The notes under the pieces were generated by a model. It did not search any database. It saw only the letters and a list, made by a program, of their open reading frames with translations, and was not told the origin of the DNA. From contig NZ_NOXW01000016.1 of the NCBI RefSeq assembly GCF_002251855.1, forward strand, positions 36,422 to 100,421: 64,000 bases of DNA. The letters run 5' to 3'. The DNA is from Rhodoferax sp. TH121 (GTDB lineage: Bacteria; Pseudomonadota; Gammaproteobacteria; Burkholderiales; Burkholderiaceae_C). The position numbers and the translations under genes are program-made. Positions 27,611 through 37,032 of this stretch are shown piece by piece; within the stretch, counting starts at the first letter, position 1, and every line of letters begins with the position of its first letter.

Positions 27611-30600
27611 ATGTCCCACCCCGCCCGTTCTACTGCGTTCACCCCCATCCCGCCCCGCCTGCCCACGCCCTACCGCGCGGAAGACGAGGTCGTATCCCAC
27701 CGCTTGCAGATGCTGGACGGTGCGATGGATTGGGCCCACGCCGCTCGCAGCGCCGAGCCTTGGGTGCAAGCTGTGCGCGACAACCCGCCCCCCTTCTGGG
27801 CCATGGAGAGCTTGCTCAAGGAATACCCCATCTCCAGCGCCGAGGGCCTGGCCTTGATGCGCCTGGCCGAAGCCTTGCTGCGCGTGCCCGATGCCGAAAC
27901 CGCCATTGCGCTCACCACCGACCAGCTCGGCCGCGCCGACTTTGAGGCCAGCGGCGACAAGGTGCTCTCCCGCCTGTCCAGCACGGCCATTGCGCTCTCC
28001 AAACACTTTTTGCCGGATGCACAGAACGAGCCCGGTTTGATGGCCAAGCTTGGCGCCCGCACCGTAGTGGCGGCTACGCTGCGCGCGGTGCAGCTGCTGG
28101 GCCGCCAGTTCGTGCTCGGCCAGACCATGCCGGAGGCGATGAAAGAGGCCGATGTGTCTCGCAAAAAGGCAAACCTCCGGTTCAGCTACGACATGTTGGG
28201 CGAGGGCGCCCGCACCGACAAGGACGCGCTGCGCTACCTCAAGAGTTATGCGGATGCTATTGAATTCATAGCTGCTCGCGCAAACAAGACGGGCGCCCTG
28301 GCCGAAATCGATGGTATTTCCATCAAGCTCAGCGCCCTGTACCCGCGCTATGAAGACGCGCACCGCCAGGCGGTGCTGGACGAGCTGGTGCCCCGCGTCT
28401 GGACGCTGTGCGAAGCCGCGGCTGCCGCCAACATCAACCTGACCATCGATGCCGAGGAGGTGGACCGCCTGGAGCTGTCGCTCGAAGTGTTGGAAGCCCT
28501 GCTGGTGAAAGTGGCCGCGCACTGCCCGCAGTGGGCCGGACTGGGGCTGGCCATGCAGGCCTACCAGACCCGTGCGCTGGAGCTGATCGAGCACGTCACC
28601 GCGCTGGCCCGCAAATACAAAATCAAGCTGATGTGCCGCTTGGTCAAGGGCGCGTACTGGGATGCCGAGGTCAAGCGCGCCCAAGAGCTGGGCCTGCCGC
28701 ACTACCCCGTGTTCACCCACAAGCACCATACCGATGTGTCGTACCTAGCCTGTGCCCGTGCGCTGCTGGCGGTGCCCGATGCGATTTACCCGCAGTTTGC
28801 CGGACACAACGCCGGCACCATTGCCGCCATCCTGCAAATGGGAGCCAAGACGGGCGCGCCCTTTGAGCTGCAGCGTCTGCACGGCATGGGCGAGGGCATC
28901 TTCCGTGAAGTGCTCAAGAACCCGCTGGTGGCCTGCCGCGTGTATGCCCCGGTGGGCGCGCACAAAGATTTGCTGGCTTACCTGGTGCGCCGTCTGCTGG
29001 AAAACGGCGCCAACTCCAGCTTTGTGCACCAGCTCGCCGACGAATCGGTGGGGATGGGCGAGCTGCTGATTTCGCCCCTGCGCCTCGAGCCACACCCCAG
29101 CTTGCCGTTGCCGGCCGACCTGTTCGGCAAGCACCCCGGCAGCCGCGCCAACAGCGCCGGCCTGGACCTGACCGTGGCCGCCATGCGCCACCCGCTGCTG
29201 TCCGCGCTGCAGACGGCGCCCGTGCCGGTGGTGCCGGAGTTTGATGTCAAAAACATCCCTGGTGCTTATGCAAGCTGCGCAAGCAGCTATCAAAAGTGGA
29301 GCAAAGTTCCGGTGGAAGAGCGCGCTGCCACCCTGCGCCGCGCCGCCGATGCGCTGCAAGCCGCCATGCCGCAGTTTTGTGCGCTCTTGGTGAAAGAAGC
29401 TTTCAAGACCTGGGGCGACGCGGTCAGCGAAGTGCGCGAGGCGGTGGACTTCTTGCGCTACTACGCGGACGAGGCGCAACGCATCATGCAGCCCATTTCA
29501 TGCCCCGTCGTTGCCAATGCACAGGCCGGCTACCAATACGGCGTGACCGGCGAAACCAACACCTTGCGCCTGACTGCGCGCGGCGTGTGGGTGTGTATCA
29601 GCCCGTGGAACTTCCCGCTGGCCATCTTCATGGGTCAGGTCGCCGCTGCCTTGGCGACTGGCAATACCGTGTTGGCCAAGCCCGCCGAGCAAACGCCCGG
29701 TGTAGCCAAAGCCGCCGTGGATCTGATGGTCGCCGCCGGTGTGCCAGCAGATGCGCTGCAACTGATGCACGGCGCCGGCGAGACCGTGGGTGCCGCACTC
29801 GTCGCTCAGCCCGGCGTGGCCGGTGTGGTGTTCACCGGCTCCACCCAGGTGGCCAAAATCATCCAGCGTGCGCTGGCTGCGAAAGATGGCCCCATCGTCC
29901 CGCTGATTGCCGAAACCGGCGGCATCAACGCCATGCTGGTGGATAGCAGCGCGCTGCCCGAGCAGGTGGTGGACGCAGTGGTGCAAAGCGCTTTCCGCTC
30001 CGCCGGCCAACGCTGCTCCGCGCTGCGCTTGCTGGTGGTGCACAGCGCGATTGCGGACGGCGTCATCGAGATGTTGCAAGGCGCTGCCCAAGAGTTGCGG
30101 GTGGGCGACCCGGCGGATCTGGCCACCGACCTGGGCCCGGTGATTGACTGTGAGGCCTTTGACAACATCCAGCGACACATCAGTCGCCTGAAAAATGAAT
30201 CAAAAGTGCTTCTGGAGACCGCAGTATCTGCGCGAACAGCTCCTGAAAAGATAGCAAACCTGATTGCCCCCCATGCCTTCGAGGTGCCCAGTATTGCCGA
30301 CGTAAAGGCCGAAATCTTCGGTCCAGTGCTGCAGGTGGTGCGCTGGGATGGCGATCCGGCCGAAGTGATCGCCCAGATCAACGCGCTGGGCTATGGCCTC
30401 ACGCTGGGCATCCAGACCCGCATCGACAGCCGCGCCCAGGCGCTGGCCGCTGCGGCCCATGTGGGCAACATCTACATCAACCGCAACATGATTGGTGCCG
30501 TGGTGGGCGTGCAGCCCTTTGGTGGCGAGGGCCTGAGTGGCACCGGCCCCAAGGCGGGCGGTCCGCACTACCTGTACCGCTTCTGTGCGGAGCAAACCCT

Positions 30601-30658
30601 GACGGTGAACACTACGGCGGCTGGGGGGAATGCGGCGTTATTGGCCAGCATGCACTGA
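27611..30658 (+). CDS. putA: Bifunctional proline dehydrogenase / pyrroline-5-carboxylate dehydrogenase PutA (short type)
   Basis: Oxidises proline to glutamate: an FAD-dependent proline dehydrogenase barrel (about 60-460; MCRLVKGAYWDAEVKRAQEL, YPVFTHKHHTDVSYLAC, VYAPVGAHKDLLAYLVRRLL) followed by an NAD-dependent P5C dehydrogenase (about 500-1000; SPWNFPLAIFMGQ, E768 in AETGG, catalytic C802 in GQRCSALR). At 1015 aa it lacks the N-terminal ribbon-helix-helix repressor domain of the 1300-residue E. coli enzyme. The second ATG is chosen because AGGAG lies five bases before it; another ATG is 21 bases upstream. Three copies of the dispersed repeat are read through in frame. Confidence 0.93.
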   Translation: MSHPARSTAFTPIPPRLPTPYRAEDEVVSHRLQMLDGAMDWAHAARSAEPWVQAVRDNPPPFWAMESLLKEYPISSAEGLALMRLAEALLRVPDAETAIALTTDQLGRADFEASGDKVLSRLSSTAIALSKHFLPDAQNEPGLMAKLGARTVVAATLRAVQLLGRQFVLGQTMPEAMKEADVSRKKANLRFSYDMLGEGARTDKDALRYLKSYADAIEFIAARANKTGALAEIDGISIKLSALYPRYEDAHRQAVLDELVPRVWTLCEAAAAANINLTIDAEEVDRLELSLEVLEALLVKVAAHCPQWAGLGLAMQAYQTRALELIEHVTALARKYKIKLMCRLVKGAYWDAEVKRAQELGLPHYPVFTHKHHTDVSYLACARALLAVPDAIYPQFAGHNAGTIAAILQMGAKTGAPFELQRLHGMGEGIFREVLKNPLVACRVYAPVGAHKDLLAYLVRRLLENGANSSFVHQLADESVGMGELLISPLRLEPHPSLPLPADLFGKHPGSRANSAGLDLTVAAMRHPLLSALQTAPVPVVPEFDVKNIPGAYASCASSYQKWSKVPVEERAATLRRAADALQAAMPQFCALLVKEAFKTWGDAVSEVREAVDFLRYYADEAQRIMQPISCPVVANAQAGYQYGVTGETNTLRLTARGVWVCISPWNFPLAIFMGQVAAALATGNTVLAKPAEQTPGVAKAAVDLMVAAGVPADALQLMHGAGETVGAALVAQPGVAGVVFTGSTQVAKIIQRALAAKDGPIVPLIAETGGINAMLVDSSALPEQVVDAVVQSAFRSAGQRCSALRLLVVHSAIADGVIEMLQGAAQELRVGDPADLATDLGPVIDCEAFDNIQRHISRLKNESKVLLETAVSARTAPEKIANLIAPHAFEVPSIADVKAEIFGPVLQVVRWDGDPAEVIAQINALGYGLTLGIQTRIDSRAQALAAAAHVGNIYINRNMIGAVVGVQPFGGEGLSGTGPKAGGPHYLYRFCAEQTLTVNTTAAGGNAALLASMH
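28256..28295 (+). repeat. Dispersed repeat, copy 3 (putA, proline dehydrogenase part)
   Basis: Keeps the left half and core, GCTATTGAATTCATAGCTGC followed by TCGCGCA; its first 27 bases match the ycnI copy at 23 positions. The right half has decayed. It encodes AIEFIAARANKTG in the same frame as the yggS and ycnI copies. Confidence 0.6.
29247..29302 (-). repeat. Dispersed repeat, copy 4 (putA, linker between the two domains)
   Basis: On the minus strand it reads GCTCCACTTTTGATAGCTGC then TTGCGCAGCTTG and a decayed right end. It is inserted opposite to the direction of putA but stays open, encoding GAYASCASSYQKWSK in the region joining the two enzymatic domains. Confidence 0.8.
30199..30255 (-). 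repeat. Dispersed repeat, copy 5 (putA, P5C dehydrogenase part)
   Basis: On the minus strand it starts GCTATCTTTTCAGGAGCTG and contains CGCGCAG, ending in TTTTGAT. It lies opposite to putA and encodes SKVLLETAVSARTAPEKIAN, which aligns residue by residue in the same frame with the copy in the DUF3108 gene. Confidence 0.75.
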
Positions 30659-30677
30659 GCGCTGGGGCTGCACGAGC

Positions 30678-32885
30678 CTAGGTTCGCGTGGCCACCCAGT
30701 CGGCCAACGCCTCGGCCGTCATGGGCCTGGCAAAAAAGTAGCCTTGTGCATAGTCGCAACCGGCCTGCACCAGCAGGTCGCGTTGCTGGGCGGTCTCCAC
30801 ACCTTCGGCCACCACTTGCAGGCCCAGTGCATGGGCCATGGCCACCATGGCTTTGCACAGCGTGAAATTGCTGGACGCTGGTTGCAGGTCGCGTACAAAA
30901 GACTGGTCAATCTTGATGAAGTCGATGTCGAACTTCAGCAGGTACGACAGGGAGGAGTAGCCCGTGCCAAAGTCGTCCAGCGCCACCTGCAATCCGGCAT
31001 CGCGCCATTCCAGCAGCTTGGCGGTCACGCTGTCGTTGCTGTCCAATAGCACGCCCTCGGTAATTTCGATGGACAGGGCGTCGCCTGGCAGGTTCAGCGC
31101 TGCCAGACGCCGCACCCAGTTGGTGTCGGGCGAGTGGCTGTGTTGGAACTGCACCGGTGAGGTGTTGATGCTGATCTGGAAATGGGGCGCCAGGCTGCGA
31201 CGCCAGGCTTGCACCTGCAACACCGCTTGTTCAAACACCCAGTCGCCCATGGGCACGATCAGGCCGCTGGTTTCTGCCATCGGGATGAAGGCGGCCGGGC
31301 TGATCAAGCCTCGCTCGGGGTGCTGCCAGCGCAGCAGGGCTTCGGCTTTGTGCACGGCACCATTGGCCAGCGCCACGATCGGCTGGTAGAGCAGCTGCAG
31401 CTGTTGCAGGCCCATGGCGTGGCGCAGGTCGTTGGTCAGGCGGGCGCGGGTCAGGGCCGCCTCCTGCAGGGCCGGGGTGAAAAAGCTGAAGCGGTTGCGC
31501 CCCGCGTCCTTGGCCACATACAAGGCTTGGTCGGCGTTTTTGTACAGTGCTTCGACCTCGGTGCCATCGGCCGGATAGAGCGTGACGCCCACGCTGGCCG
31601 ACACAAACACCTGCTCCTGCCCCAGTTGAAACACTTGGGCCATGGTCTGCAGCAGTTTGTGCAGCAGGTGCTCTAGGTTGGTGTCGGGTGCCAGCTCGGT
31701 CAGCAGCACGGTGAACTCGTCACCGCCCATGCGGGCCACGGTGTCGCACTCACGTACGCACTGGCGCAGGCGCTGAGCTGCTTCCAGCAGCAGCAGGTCG
31801 CCGTTGTCGTGGCCCAGGGTGTCATTCACTTCCTTGAAATGGTCCAAGTCGATGAAAAGAATCGCCAGTTGCAGGCCGTCGCGCCGGCTGCGTTTGATCT
31901 CCTGCTCCAGCCGGTCACGCAGCATGCGGCGGTTGGGCAGGCCGGTCAGGGGGTCGAAGTAGGCGTGCTGGCGTACCAGCGCTTCGGCGCTTTTGCGGTC
32001 GGTGATGTCAGTGTGTGTACCGATCATGCGCAGCGGGCGACCCTGGTCATCGCGGCTGATTACCATGCCCCGCGTGTGTACCCACTTCCAGCTGCCGTCC
32101 TTGCACTGCACACGGTGTTCGTTGGAGTAGGTTGGCGTCAGACCGTCAAAGTGGGCCTGGCGGTCCTGTTGCATGGGGGCCAGATCGTCCGGGTGGGTGC
32201 GTTGGTCCAGCTCATCGGGCCGGTTTGCCAGTTCGTCCTCGGTAAAACCGTACATCTCCACCAGTCGTTTGCTGAAGTACTCTCGCCCGGTGGCAATGTG
32301 CCAGTCCCACACGCCATCGCCCGTGCTTTCCAGCGCCAGTTTCCAGCGCTCTTCACTGTCGCGCAGGGCAGCCTCCGCTGCTTTGCGCTCCGAGATGTCG
32401 GTGTGGGTGCCAATCATGCGCAGCGGCTGGCCTTGGGCGTCTCGGCTGACCACGGTGCCCCGGGTGTGGATCCATTTCCAGCTGCCATCTTTGCAACGCA
32501 GGCGCAAGTCCGCCGCGTAGCTGGGGCTGCGGCCTTGCAAGTAGTTGGTAAAGGCGGTGCTCACCGTGGACAAGTCGTCCGGGTGTACACGGCTCACGAA
32601 TTCATGGTTGGCGTGGGCAATTTCGCCGACCTCATAGCCCAGCATTTGTTGCCAGCGCTGGGAATGGATTTGCTCGCCGGTGACCAGGTTCCAGTCCCAC
32701 GCTCCAGCGCCAGAGCCCTCCAGCGCCAGTTTCCAAAGGTTGTCGCTGTCGTCTTCGTCTTCAAACTGGGAGCCGCTCCACGCCCGGAACCGGTGGGGCA
32801 GGTGCAGCGCCTCCAGTGCAGAGGTCGTCGTTTCGGCGGTCGGGGGTTGGGGGTCAGAGTCTGGAATCACGGCACCGGCCTGCAC
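30678..32885 (-). CDS. PAS-PAS-GGDEF-EAL c-di-GMP signalling protein
   Basis: A 735-aa cytoplasmic protein with no membrane segment. Two PAS/PAC modules (about 50-170 and 178-295) are strongly alike: both contain CKDGSWKW(I/V)HTRG and PLRMIGTHTDI, pointing to a tandem duplication. The cyclase domain has intact MGGDEF with an inhibitory site RECD five residues upstream. The EAL domain keeps EALLRWQ, the substrate asparagine in SINTSPVQF, EITEGVL, DDFGTGYSSL and EGVET. Both activities are possible. The ligand of the PAS domains is unknown. It is convergent with putA. Confidence 0.92.
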   Translation of the reverse strand: MQAGAVIPDSDPQPPTAETTTSALEALHLPHRFRAWSGSQFEDEDDSDNLWKLALEGSGAGAWDWNLVTGEQIHSQRWQQMLGYEVGEIAHANHEFVSRVHPDDLSTVSTAFTNYLQGRSPSYAADLRLRCKDGSWKWIHTRGTVVSRDAQGQPLRMIGTHTDISERKAAEAALRDSEERWKLALESTGDGVWDWHIATGREYFSKRLVEMYGFTEDELANRPDELDQRTHPDDLAPMQQDRQAHFDGLTPTYSNEHRVQCKDGSWKWVHTRGMVISRDDQGRPLRMIGTHTDITDRKSAEALVRQHAYFDPLTGLPNRRMLRDRLEQEIKRSRRDGLQLAILFIDLDHFKEVNDTLGHDNGDLLLLEAAQRLRQCVRECDTVARMGGDEFTVLLTELAPDTNLEHLLHKLLQTMAQVFQLGQEQVFVSASVGVTLYPADGTEVEALYKNADQALYVAKDAGRNRFSFFTPALQEAALTRARLTNDLRHAMGLQQLQLLYQPIVALANGAVHKAEALLRWQHPERGLISPAAFIPMAETSGLIVPMGDWVFEQAVLQVQAWRRSLAPHFQISINTSPVQFQHSHSPDTNWVRRLAALNLPGDALSIEITEGVLLDSNDSVTAKLLEWRDAGLQVALDDFGTGYSSLSYLLKFDIDFIKIDQSFVRDLQPASSNFTLCKAMVAMAHALGLQVVAEGVETAQQRDLLVQAGCDYAQGYFFARPMTAEALADWVATRT

Positions 32886-33106
32886 AGTGGCAACGGGCAG
32901 TCGCCCATCAATTTTTTGACTCTAACGCAAACTGCGTGCCACCGCCATCGTGGCTTGCCCTCTGTACGGGGGCGTGGGCGCGCACTGAAATAAGGGTGGC
33001 AAAGGCCGTTGATTGACCCGGTGGTCTGCGGAGCCACCCCGTAGACTGGATCCGTTCCGCCGTTTGCCCCTGCCGCTTCCCCTTATCGCCATCCGTTGGA
33101 GCTTCC

Positions 33107-34522
33107 ATGACATCCAAAAAACCAACCTCCAGCACAGAGGCCCTGGCCATGCTGGGTGACCGCGTCCTACTCAGCTACATCTGCCTGGCGGCGGTGCTCA
33201 GCATCGCCTTGGGCGTGAATTTTGTCGACTCGGGCCTGGCCCTCACTGTGACACTGCTCCTGCTGGCGTTAGCCTTTGCCGTCTTCGGATTGGCGCGCTA
33301 CACCGTGGCCAGCCGCTTTGTGCTGACCTTTGTGCTGGTGTCTTTTGTGGCCTTGCACATCCAGCTGGCGCGTGGCATGTCGGAGATGCACTTTGGTGTG
33401 TTTGTGGCGCTGGCGCTTTTTCTGGTCTATCGCGACTGGCGCGTCATCATCTTTGGCGCGGCCCTGTTCGCGGTGCACCACGTGGCATTTGACCGCCTGC
33501 AAGCCGCTGGCTTTGGCTTGTATTGCATCACCGAGCCGGACTTGGGTCGCATCGTTATTCACGCGCTGTATGTGGTGACCCAGGCGGGGGTGGAGTCTGT
33601 GATGGCGGTCAATATGGCCCGCGCCGCACGCGAAGGGGACGAATTGCGCATTCTGGTCGCCCAGGTGAACCGGGAAGACAGCATTTCACTCAACGTGCGC
33701 AATACCGTGACCAGCACCCGTGGCGGTGATTCGCTCAAGGCCACGCTGGGCCGCATGGAAGCGGCCGTGGCCGCGGTGCGCAGCAGCTCCGCCAGCATCG
33801 AGGTCGCTTGCTCCGAAATCGCCAGTGGCAACCAGGACCTGAGCAACCGCACCGAGCAAACGGCGGCGAATTTGCAGCGCACCGCCAGCAGCATGGGCCA
33901 ACTGACCGGTGCGGTCAGCCTTTCTGCTGACAATGCCCGCCAAGCCAACTCTCTGGCCATGGCTGCCAGCGAAACTGCCTCCAAGGGCGGTGAAGTGGTC
34001 GCCCAGGTGGTGCAGACCATGCAGGGCATCAACGACAGTTCCCGCAAGATTGCCGACATCATCAGCGTGATCGATGGCATTGCCTTTCAGACCAACATTC
34101 TGGCCTTGAACGCTGCGGTGGAGGCTGCGCGAGCTGGTGAACAAGGACGCGGTTTTGCCGTGGTGGCCAGTGAGGTGCGGTCCTTGGCTGGGCGCAGCGC
34201 TGATGCTGCCAAGGAGATCAAACAGCTCATCAGCGCCAGCGTGGAGCGGGTAGAGCAGGGTAGCGCGCTGGTCAACCACGCGGGGGAAACCATGACCGAG
34301 GTGGTGGGCAGCATCCGCCGAGTGACTGAAATAGTGGGGGAGATCAGCGCTGCCAGTGCTGCCCAAGCCAGCGGGGTGGCCGAGGTTCGCGATGCGGTGG
34401 CCCAAATGGACCAAGCCACCCAACAGAATGCAGCGCTGGTGGAGGAAATGGCCGCTGCCGCGGGCAGCCTGCGCAGCCAAGCGCAGGACCTGGTGCAAAC
34501 GGTGGCGGTGTTTCACGCTTAA
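33107..34522 (+). CDS. Chemoreceptor with multi-pass membrane sensor and no periplasmic domain
   Basis: A 471-aa methyl-accepting protein. In place of a periplasmic loop, residues about 20-170 form about six membrane segments ([34 protein letters not shown]) with several conserved-looking histidines: [27 protein letters not shown] and IVIHALYVV. The rest is a standard signalling hairpin ([20 protein letters not shown]). There is no clear HAMP domain. A role as an internal sensor of metal, haem, redox or membrane state is suggested by the buried histidines but unproven. GGAG precedes the ATG. Confidence 0.88.
   Translation: MTSKKPTSSTEALAMLGDRVLLSYICLAAVLSIALGVNFVDSGLALTVTLLLLALAFAVFGLARYTVASRFVLTFVLVSFVALHIQLARGMSEMHFGVFVALALFLVYRDWRVIIFGAALFAVHHVAFDRLQAAGFGLYCITEPDLGRIVIHALYVVTQAGVESVMAVNMARAAREGDELRILVAQVNREDSISLNVRNTVTSTRGGDSLKATLGRMEAAVAAVRSSSASIEVACSEIASGNQDLSNRTEQTAANLQRTASSMGQLTGAVSLSADNARQANSLAMAASETASKGGEVVAQVVQTMQGINDSSRKIADIISVIDGIAFQTNILALNAAVEAARAGEQGRGFAVVASEVRSLAGRSADAAKEIKQLISASVERVEQGSALVNHAGETMTEVVGSIRRVTEIVGEISAASAAQASGVAEVRDAVAQMDQATQQNAALVEEMAAAAGSLRSQAQDLVQTVAVFHA
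34067..34182 (+). repeat. Near-identical signalling-tip segment shared with the adjacent chemoreceptor, copy A
   Basis: These 116 bases match the segment 2,057 bases downstream with one mismatch, including an 83-base exact run. The identity extends through synonymous positions, which points to recent gene conversion or duplication rather than protein-level constraint alone. Confidence 0.85.
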
Positions 34523-34611
34523 ACCCGGTATTTCGCGCGATTGGCATGCAAAATGCCAAGGAGTAACCGGAGTGCCCCGCGTGGAGGGTTCTCCATAACT
34601 GGGATGTCGTA

Positions 34612-37020
34612 ATGGAAACAGTGCAATCGGGTCGCCGGGCCTGGGGTGTGGGGGCCAAAGTTTCGGCCAGTGTGTTGGTGTTGGTGGGCGCATTTTTTGC
34701 ACTGCTCATCACGGTCATCGGGTATTCGCTGGGCAAGGTCATTGAGGACCGAGCCAACAGTGAAGTGGCCGAAAAAACCAAGCTGGTGGTAGATCTTGTC
34801 GATGAGTCGGACAAGGATTTGCGCAGCCGTACCAATGGTTTGGCCAAGGCCTTTCAAAGCAACCTGAGTGGCACATTTACGCTGGAAAGCACCACCATCG
34901 ACATTGCGGGCAAAGCCACCCCTGCGCTGGCATTGAATGGCCAGCCGCTGAACCTGCAATTTGATTTGGTCGACAAGTTCACCGCCAGCACCGGAGCCGT
35001 GGCAACCGTGTTTGCCAAGACTGGGGATGACTTTGTGCGCATCACGACTTCCCTGAAAAATGAAAAGGGTGATCGTGCCGTGGGCACCTTGCTGGACCGT
35101 GCACACCCGGGCTACAAAGCCACCCTGGAAGGGGGCAGCTTTGTGGGCTTGGCGACCTTGTTTGGCCGCCAGTACATGACCCGCTACGACCCCATCAAGG
35201 ATGCCAGCGGTGCTGTGGTGGGCCTGTCCTTTGTGGGGCTGGACTTTACCGAGTACCTGGTCAACCTCAAGGCTACTTTGCGAGCCCTCAAGATCGGCAA
35301 GACTGGCTATTTTTATGTGCTGGACGCGCGGCCCGGCAAAAGCTACGGGACCCTGATTGTCCACCCGGCAGCGGAAGGTCAAAACCTGCTGGACACAAAG
35401 ACACCGGACGGGCGTGAGTTCATCAAGGAAATGCTGGAGCAGAAGGACGGTTTTATCCGCTACCCCTGGATCAACAAGGAATTGGGTGAGACTCGGGCGC
35501 GTGACAAAGTGGTCGCTTTCTCGTATCTGAAGAACTGGAACTGGGTGATCGCTGGCGGCACTTATGTGGATGAGTACACCGCTGAAGTGCGGCAGCTGCG
35601 CAATCTGTTTGCGGGTATTGGTGTGCTCATGGTGCTGCTCACCGCAGGTGCGGTGTATCTGGTGTTGCGCAATATGGTGAGCCGCCCCCTGGCCCTGGCC
35701 AGCGATGCTGCGCAGCGCATTGCCCAGGGCGATTTGACGGTGCAGCTGGAGTCCCGTAGCGGCGACGAAATTGGCCAGCTCACGGCGGCAATGAACCAAA
35801 TTGGCAGCGGCCTGACACAGGTGGTGCAGGCGGTGCGCCAGGGGGCAGAAAGCGTGTCGACGGCCAGCTCCGAGATTGCCCACGGTAACCAGGACTTGTC
35901 TGCTCGCACCGAGCAGCAGGCGAGCGCATTGCAACAAACCTCGGCCAGCATGGATGCCCTGGCCCACACCGTGCGGCAAAACGTGGACGGAGCTCAGCAG
36001 GCTAACTCGCTGGCGCAAAGTGCGTCGAGTGTGGCCGAACGGGGCGGTGCTGTGGTGGGGCAGGTGGTGGAAACCATGAAGGGCATCAACGAATCGTCCG
36101 CCAAGATTGCCGACATCATCAGTGTGATCGATGGCATTGCCTTTCAGACCAACATCCTGGCCTTGAACGCTGCGGTGGAGGCTGCGCGAGCTGGTGAACA
36201 AGGACGCGGTTTTGCCGTGGTGGCCAGTGAGGTGCGGTCTTTGGCAGGGCGCAGCGCTGATGCCGCCAAGGAGATCAAACAACTCATCAACGCGAGTGTG
36301 GAGCGGGTGGAACACGGCACCGCCTTGGTCGATCAGGCGGGCGCCACCATGACCGAGGTGGTAGACAGCATTCGCCGGGTGACCGAGATCATGGGCGAGA
36401 TCAGTACCGCCAGCTCCGCTCAAAACGAAGGCGTGGCGCAGGTGGGGCATGCGGTTGCGCAGATGGACCAGGCCACCCAGCAAAATGCCGCGCTGGTAGA
36501 GGAAATGGCCGCGGCTGCAGGCAGTTTGCGCACCCAAGCGCAGGAGCTGGTGCAAACCGTAGCCGTCTTCCGTGGCAACACGGCCGGTGCCGGAGGCCCT
36601 GCACCTGCGCTGGCTGCGGCTCCGGCGGCTGCGCCGCGTCTGCTGGCCGGTGGCTTGGGCATCAGCCTCGACAACGCCATCAAGGCCCACGCCGACTGGC
36701 GCTCCAAATTGCGCCTGGCCGCGCAACGCCACGAAAGCCTGGATGCAGAAACGGTGAGTCGCGATGACTGCTGTGAATTGGGCAAGTGGCTGCACGGGCC
36801 GGGAGCCAGTGGCAAATGTGGCGCTGCACCCAGTTTCAGCGCGCTGATTCAGGCCCACCAAAAGTTCCACATCGCTGCTGGCCAGGTGGCGCAAACGATC
36901 AACCAAGGGCAAGTCGCACGCGCGCAAGACATGCTGGGCAACGGTACGCCGTTCTCGGACGCGTCCTCTACGGTCACCCGCCTGATCGTGCAACTGAAGA
37001 AAGAGTGCGGCGCCGCTTGA
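34612..37020 (+). CDS. Chemoreceptor with Cache sensor and C-terminal zinc-binding (CZB) domain
   Basis: An 802-aa receptor. TM1 ([20 protein letters not shown]) is followed by a periplasmic sensor of about 300 residues of Cache type ([49 protein letters not shown]), then TM2, HAMP and the signalling hairpin. After an alanine-rich linker the last 120 residues are a CZB domain with [20 protein letters not shown] and [10 protein letters not shown], giving the expected His, Cys, His, His zinc ligands. CZB domains sense cytoplasmic zinc or zinc-thiolate oxidation by hypochlorous acid. The upstream neighbour is another chemoreceptor 89 bases away. Confidence 0.92.
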   Translation: METVQSGRRAWGVGAKVSASVLVLVGAFFALLITVIGYSLGKVIEDRANSEVAEKTKLVVDLVDESDKDLRSRTNGLAKAFQSNLSGTFTLESTTIDIAGKATPALALNGQPLNLQFDLVDKFTASTGAVATVFAKTGDDFVRITTSLKNEKGDRAVGTLLDRAHPGYKATLEGGSFVGLATLFGRQYMTRYDPIKDASGAVVGLSFVGLDFTEYLVNLKATLRALKIGKTGYFYVLDARPGKSYGTLIVHPAAEGQNLLDTKTPDGREFIKEMLEQKDGFIRYPWINKELGETRARDKVVAFSYLKNWNWVIAGGTYVDEYTAEVRQLRNLFAGIGVLMVLLTAGAVYLVLRNMVSRPLALASDAAQRIAQGDLTVQLESRSGDEIGQLTAAMNQIGSGLTQVVQAVRQGAESVSTASSEIAHGNQDLSARTEQQASALQQTSASMDALAHTVRQNVDGAQQANSLAQSASSVAERGGAVVGQVVETMKGINESSAKIADIISVIDGIAFQTNILALNAAVEAARAGEQGRGFAVVASEVRSLAGRSADAAKEIKQLINASVERVEHGTALVDQAGATMTEVVDSIRRVTEIMGEISTASSAQNEGVAQVGHAVAQMDQATQQNAALVEEMAAAAGSLRTQAQELVQTVAVFRGNTAGAGGPAPALAAAPAAAPRLLAGGLGISLDNAIKAHADWRSKLRLAAQRHESLDAETVSRDDCCELGKWLHGPGASGKCGAAPSFSALIQAHQKFHIAAGQVAQTINQGQVARAQDMLGNGTPFSDASSTVTRLIVQLKKECGAA
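36124..36239 (+). repeat. Near-identical signalling-tip segment, copy B
   Basis: Partner of the segment in the preceding chemoreceptor gene, with a single difference in 116 bases. It encodes the conserved receptor tip that contacts CheA and CheW. Confidence 0.85.
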
Positions 37021-37032
37021 GCGGGTGAGGCG

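Noticed and set aside
34519..36993. An 824-codon open frame antisense to the Cache-CZB chemoreceptor gene
   Set aside because: It mirrors a high-GC coding strand, has low-complexity His/Arg/Gly-rich composition and no recognisable domain; the sense protein is fully accounted for.
21450..37020. A complete chemotaxis operon around the receptor cluster
   Set aside because: No cheA, cheW, cheR, cheB or cheY gene is present; only receptors and c-di-GMP proteins are found.
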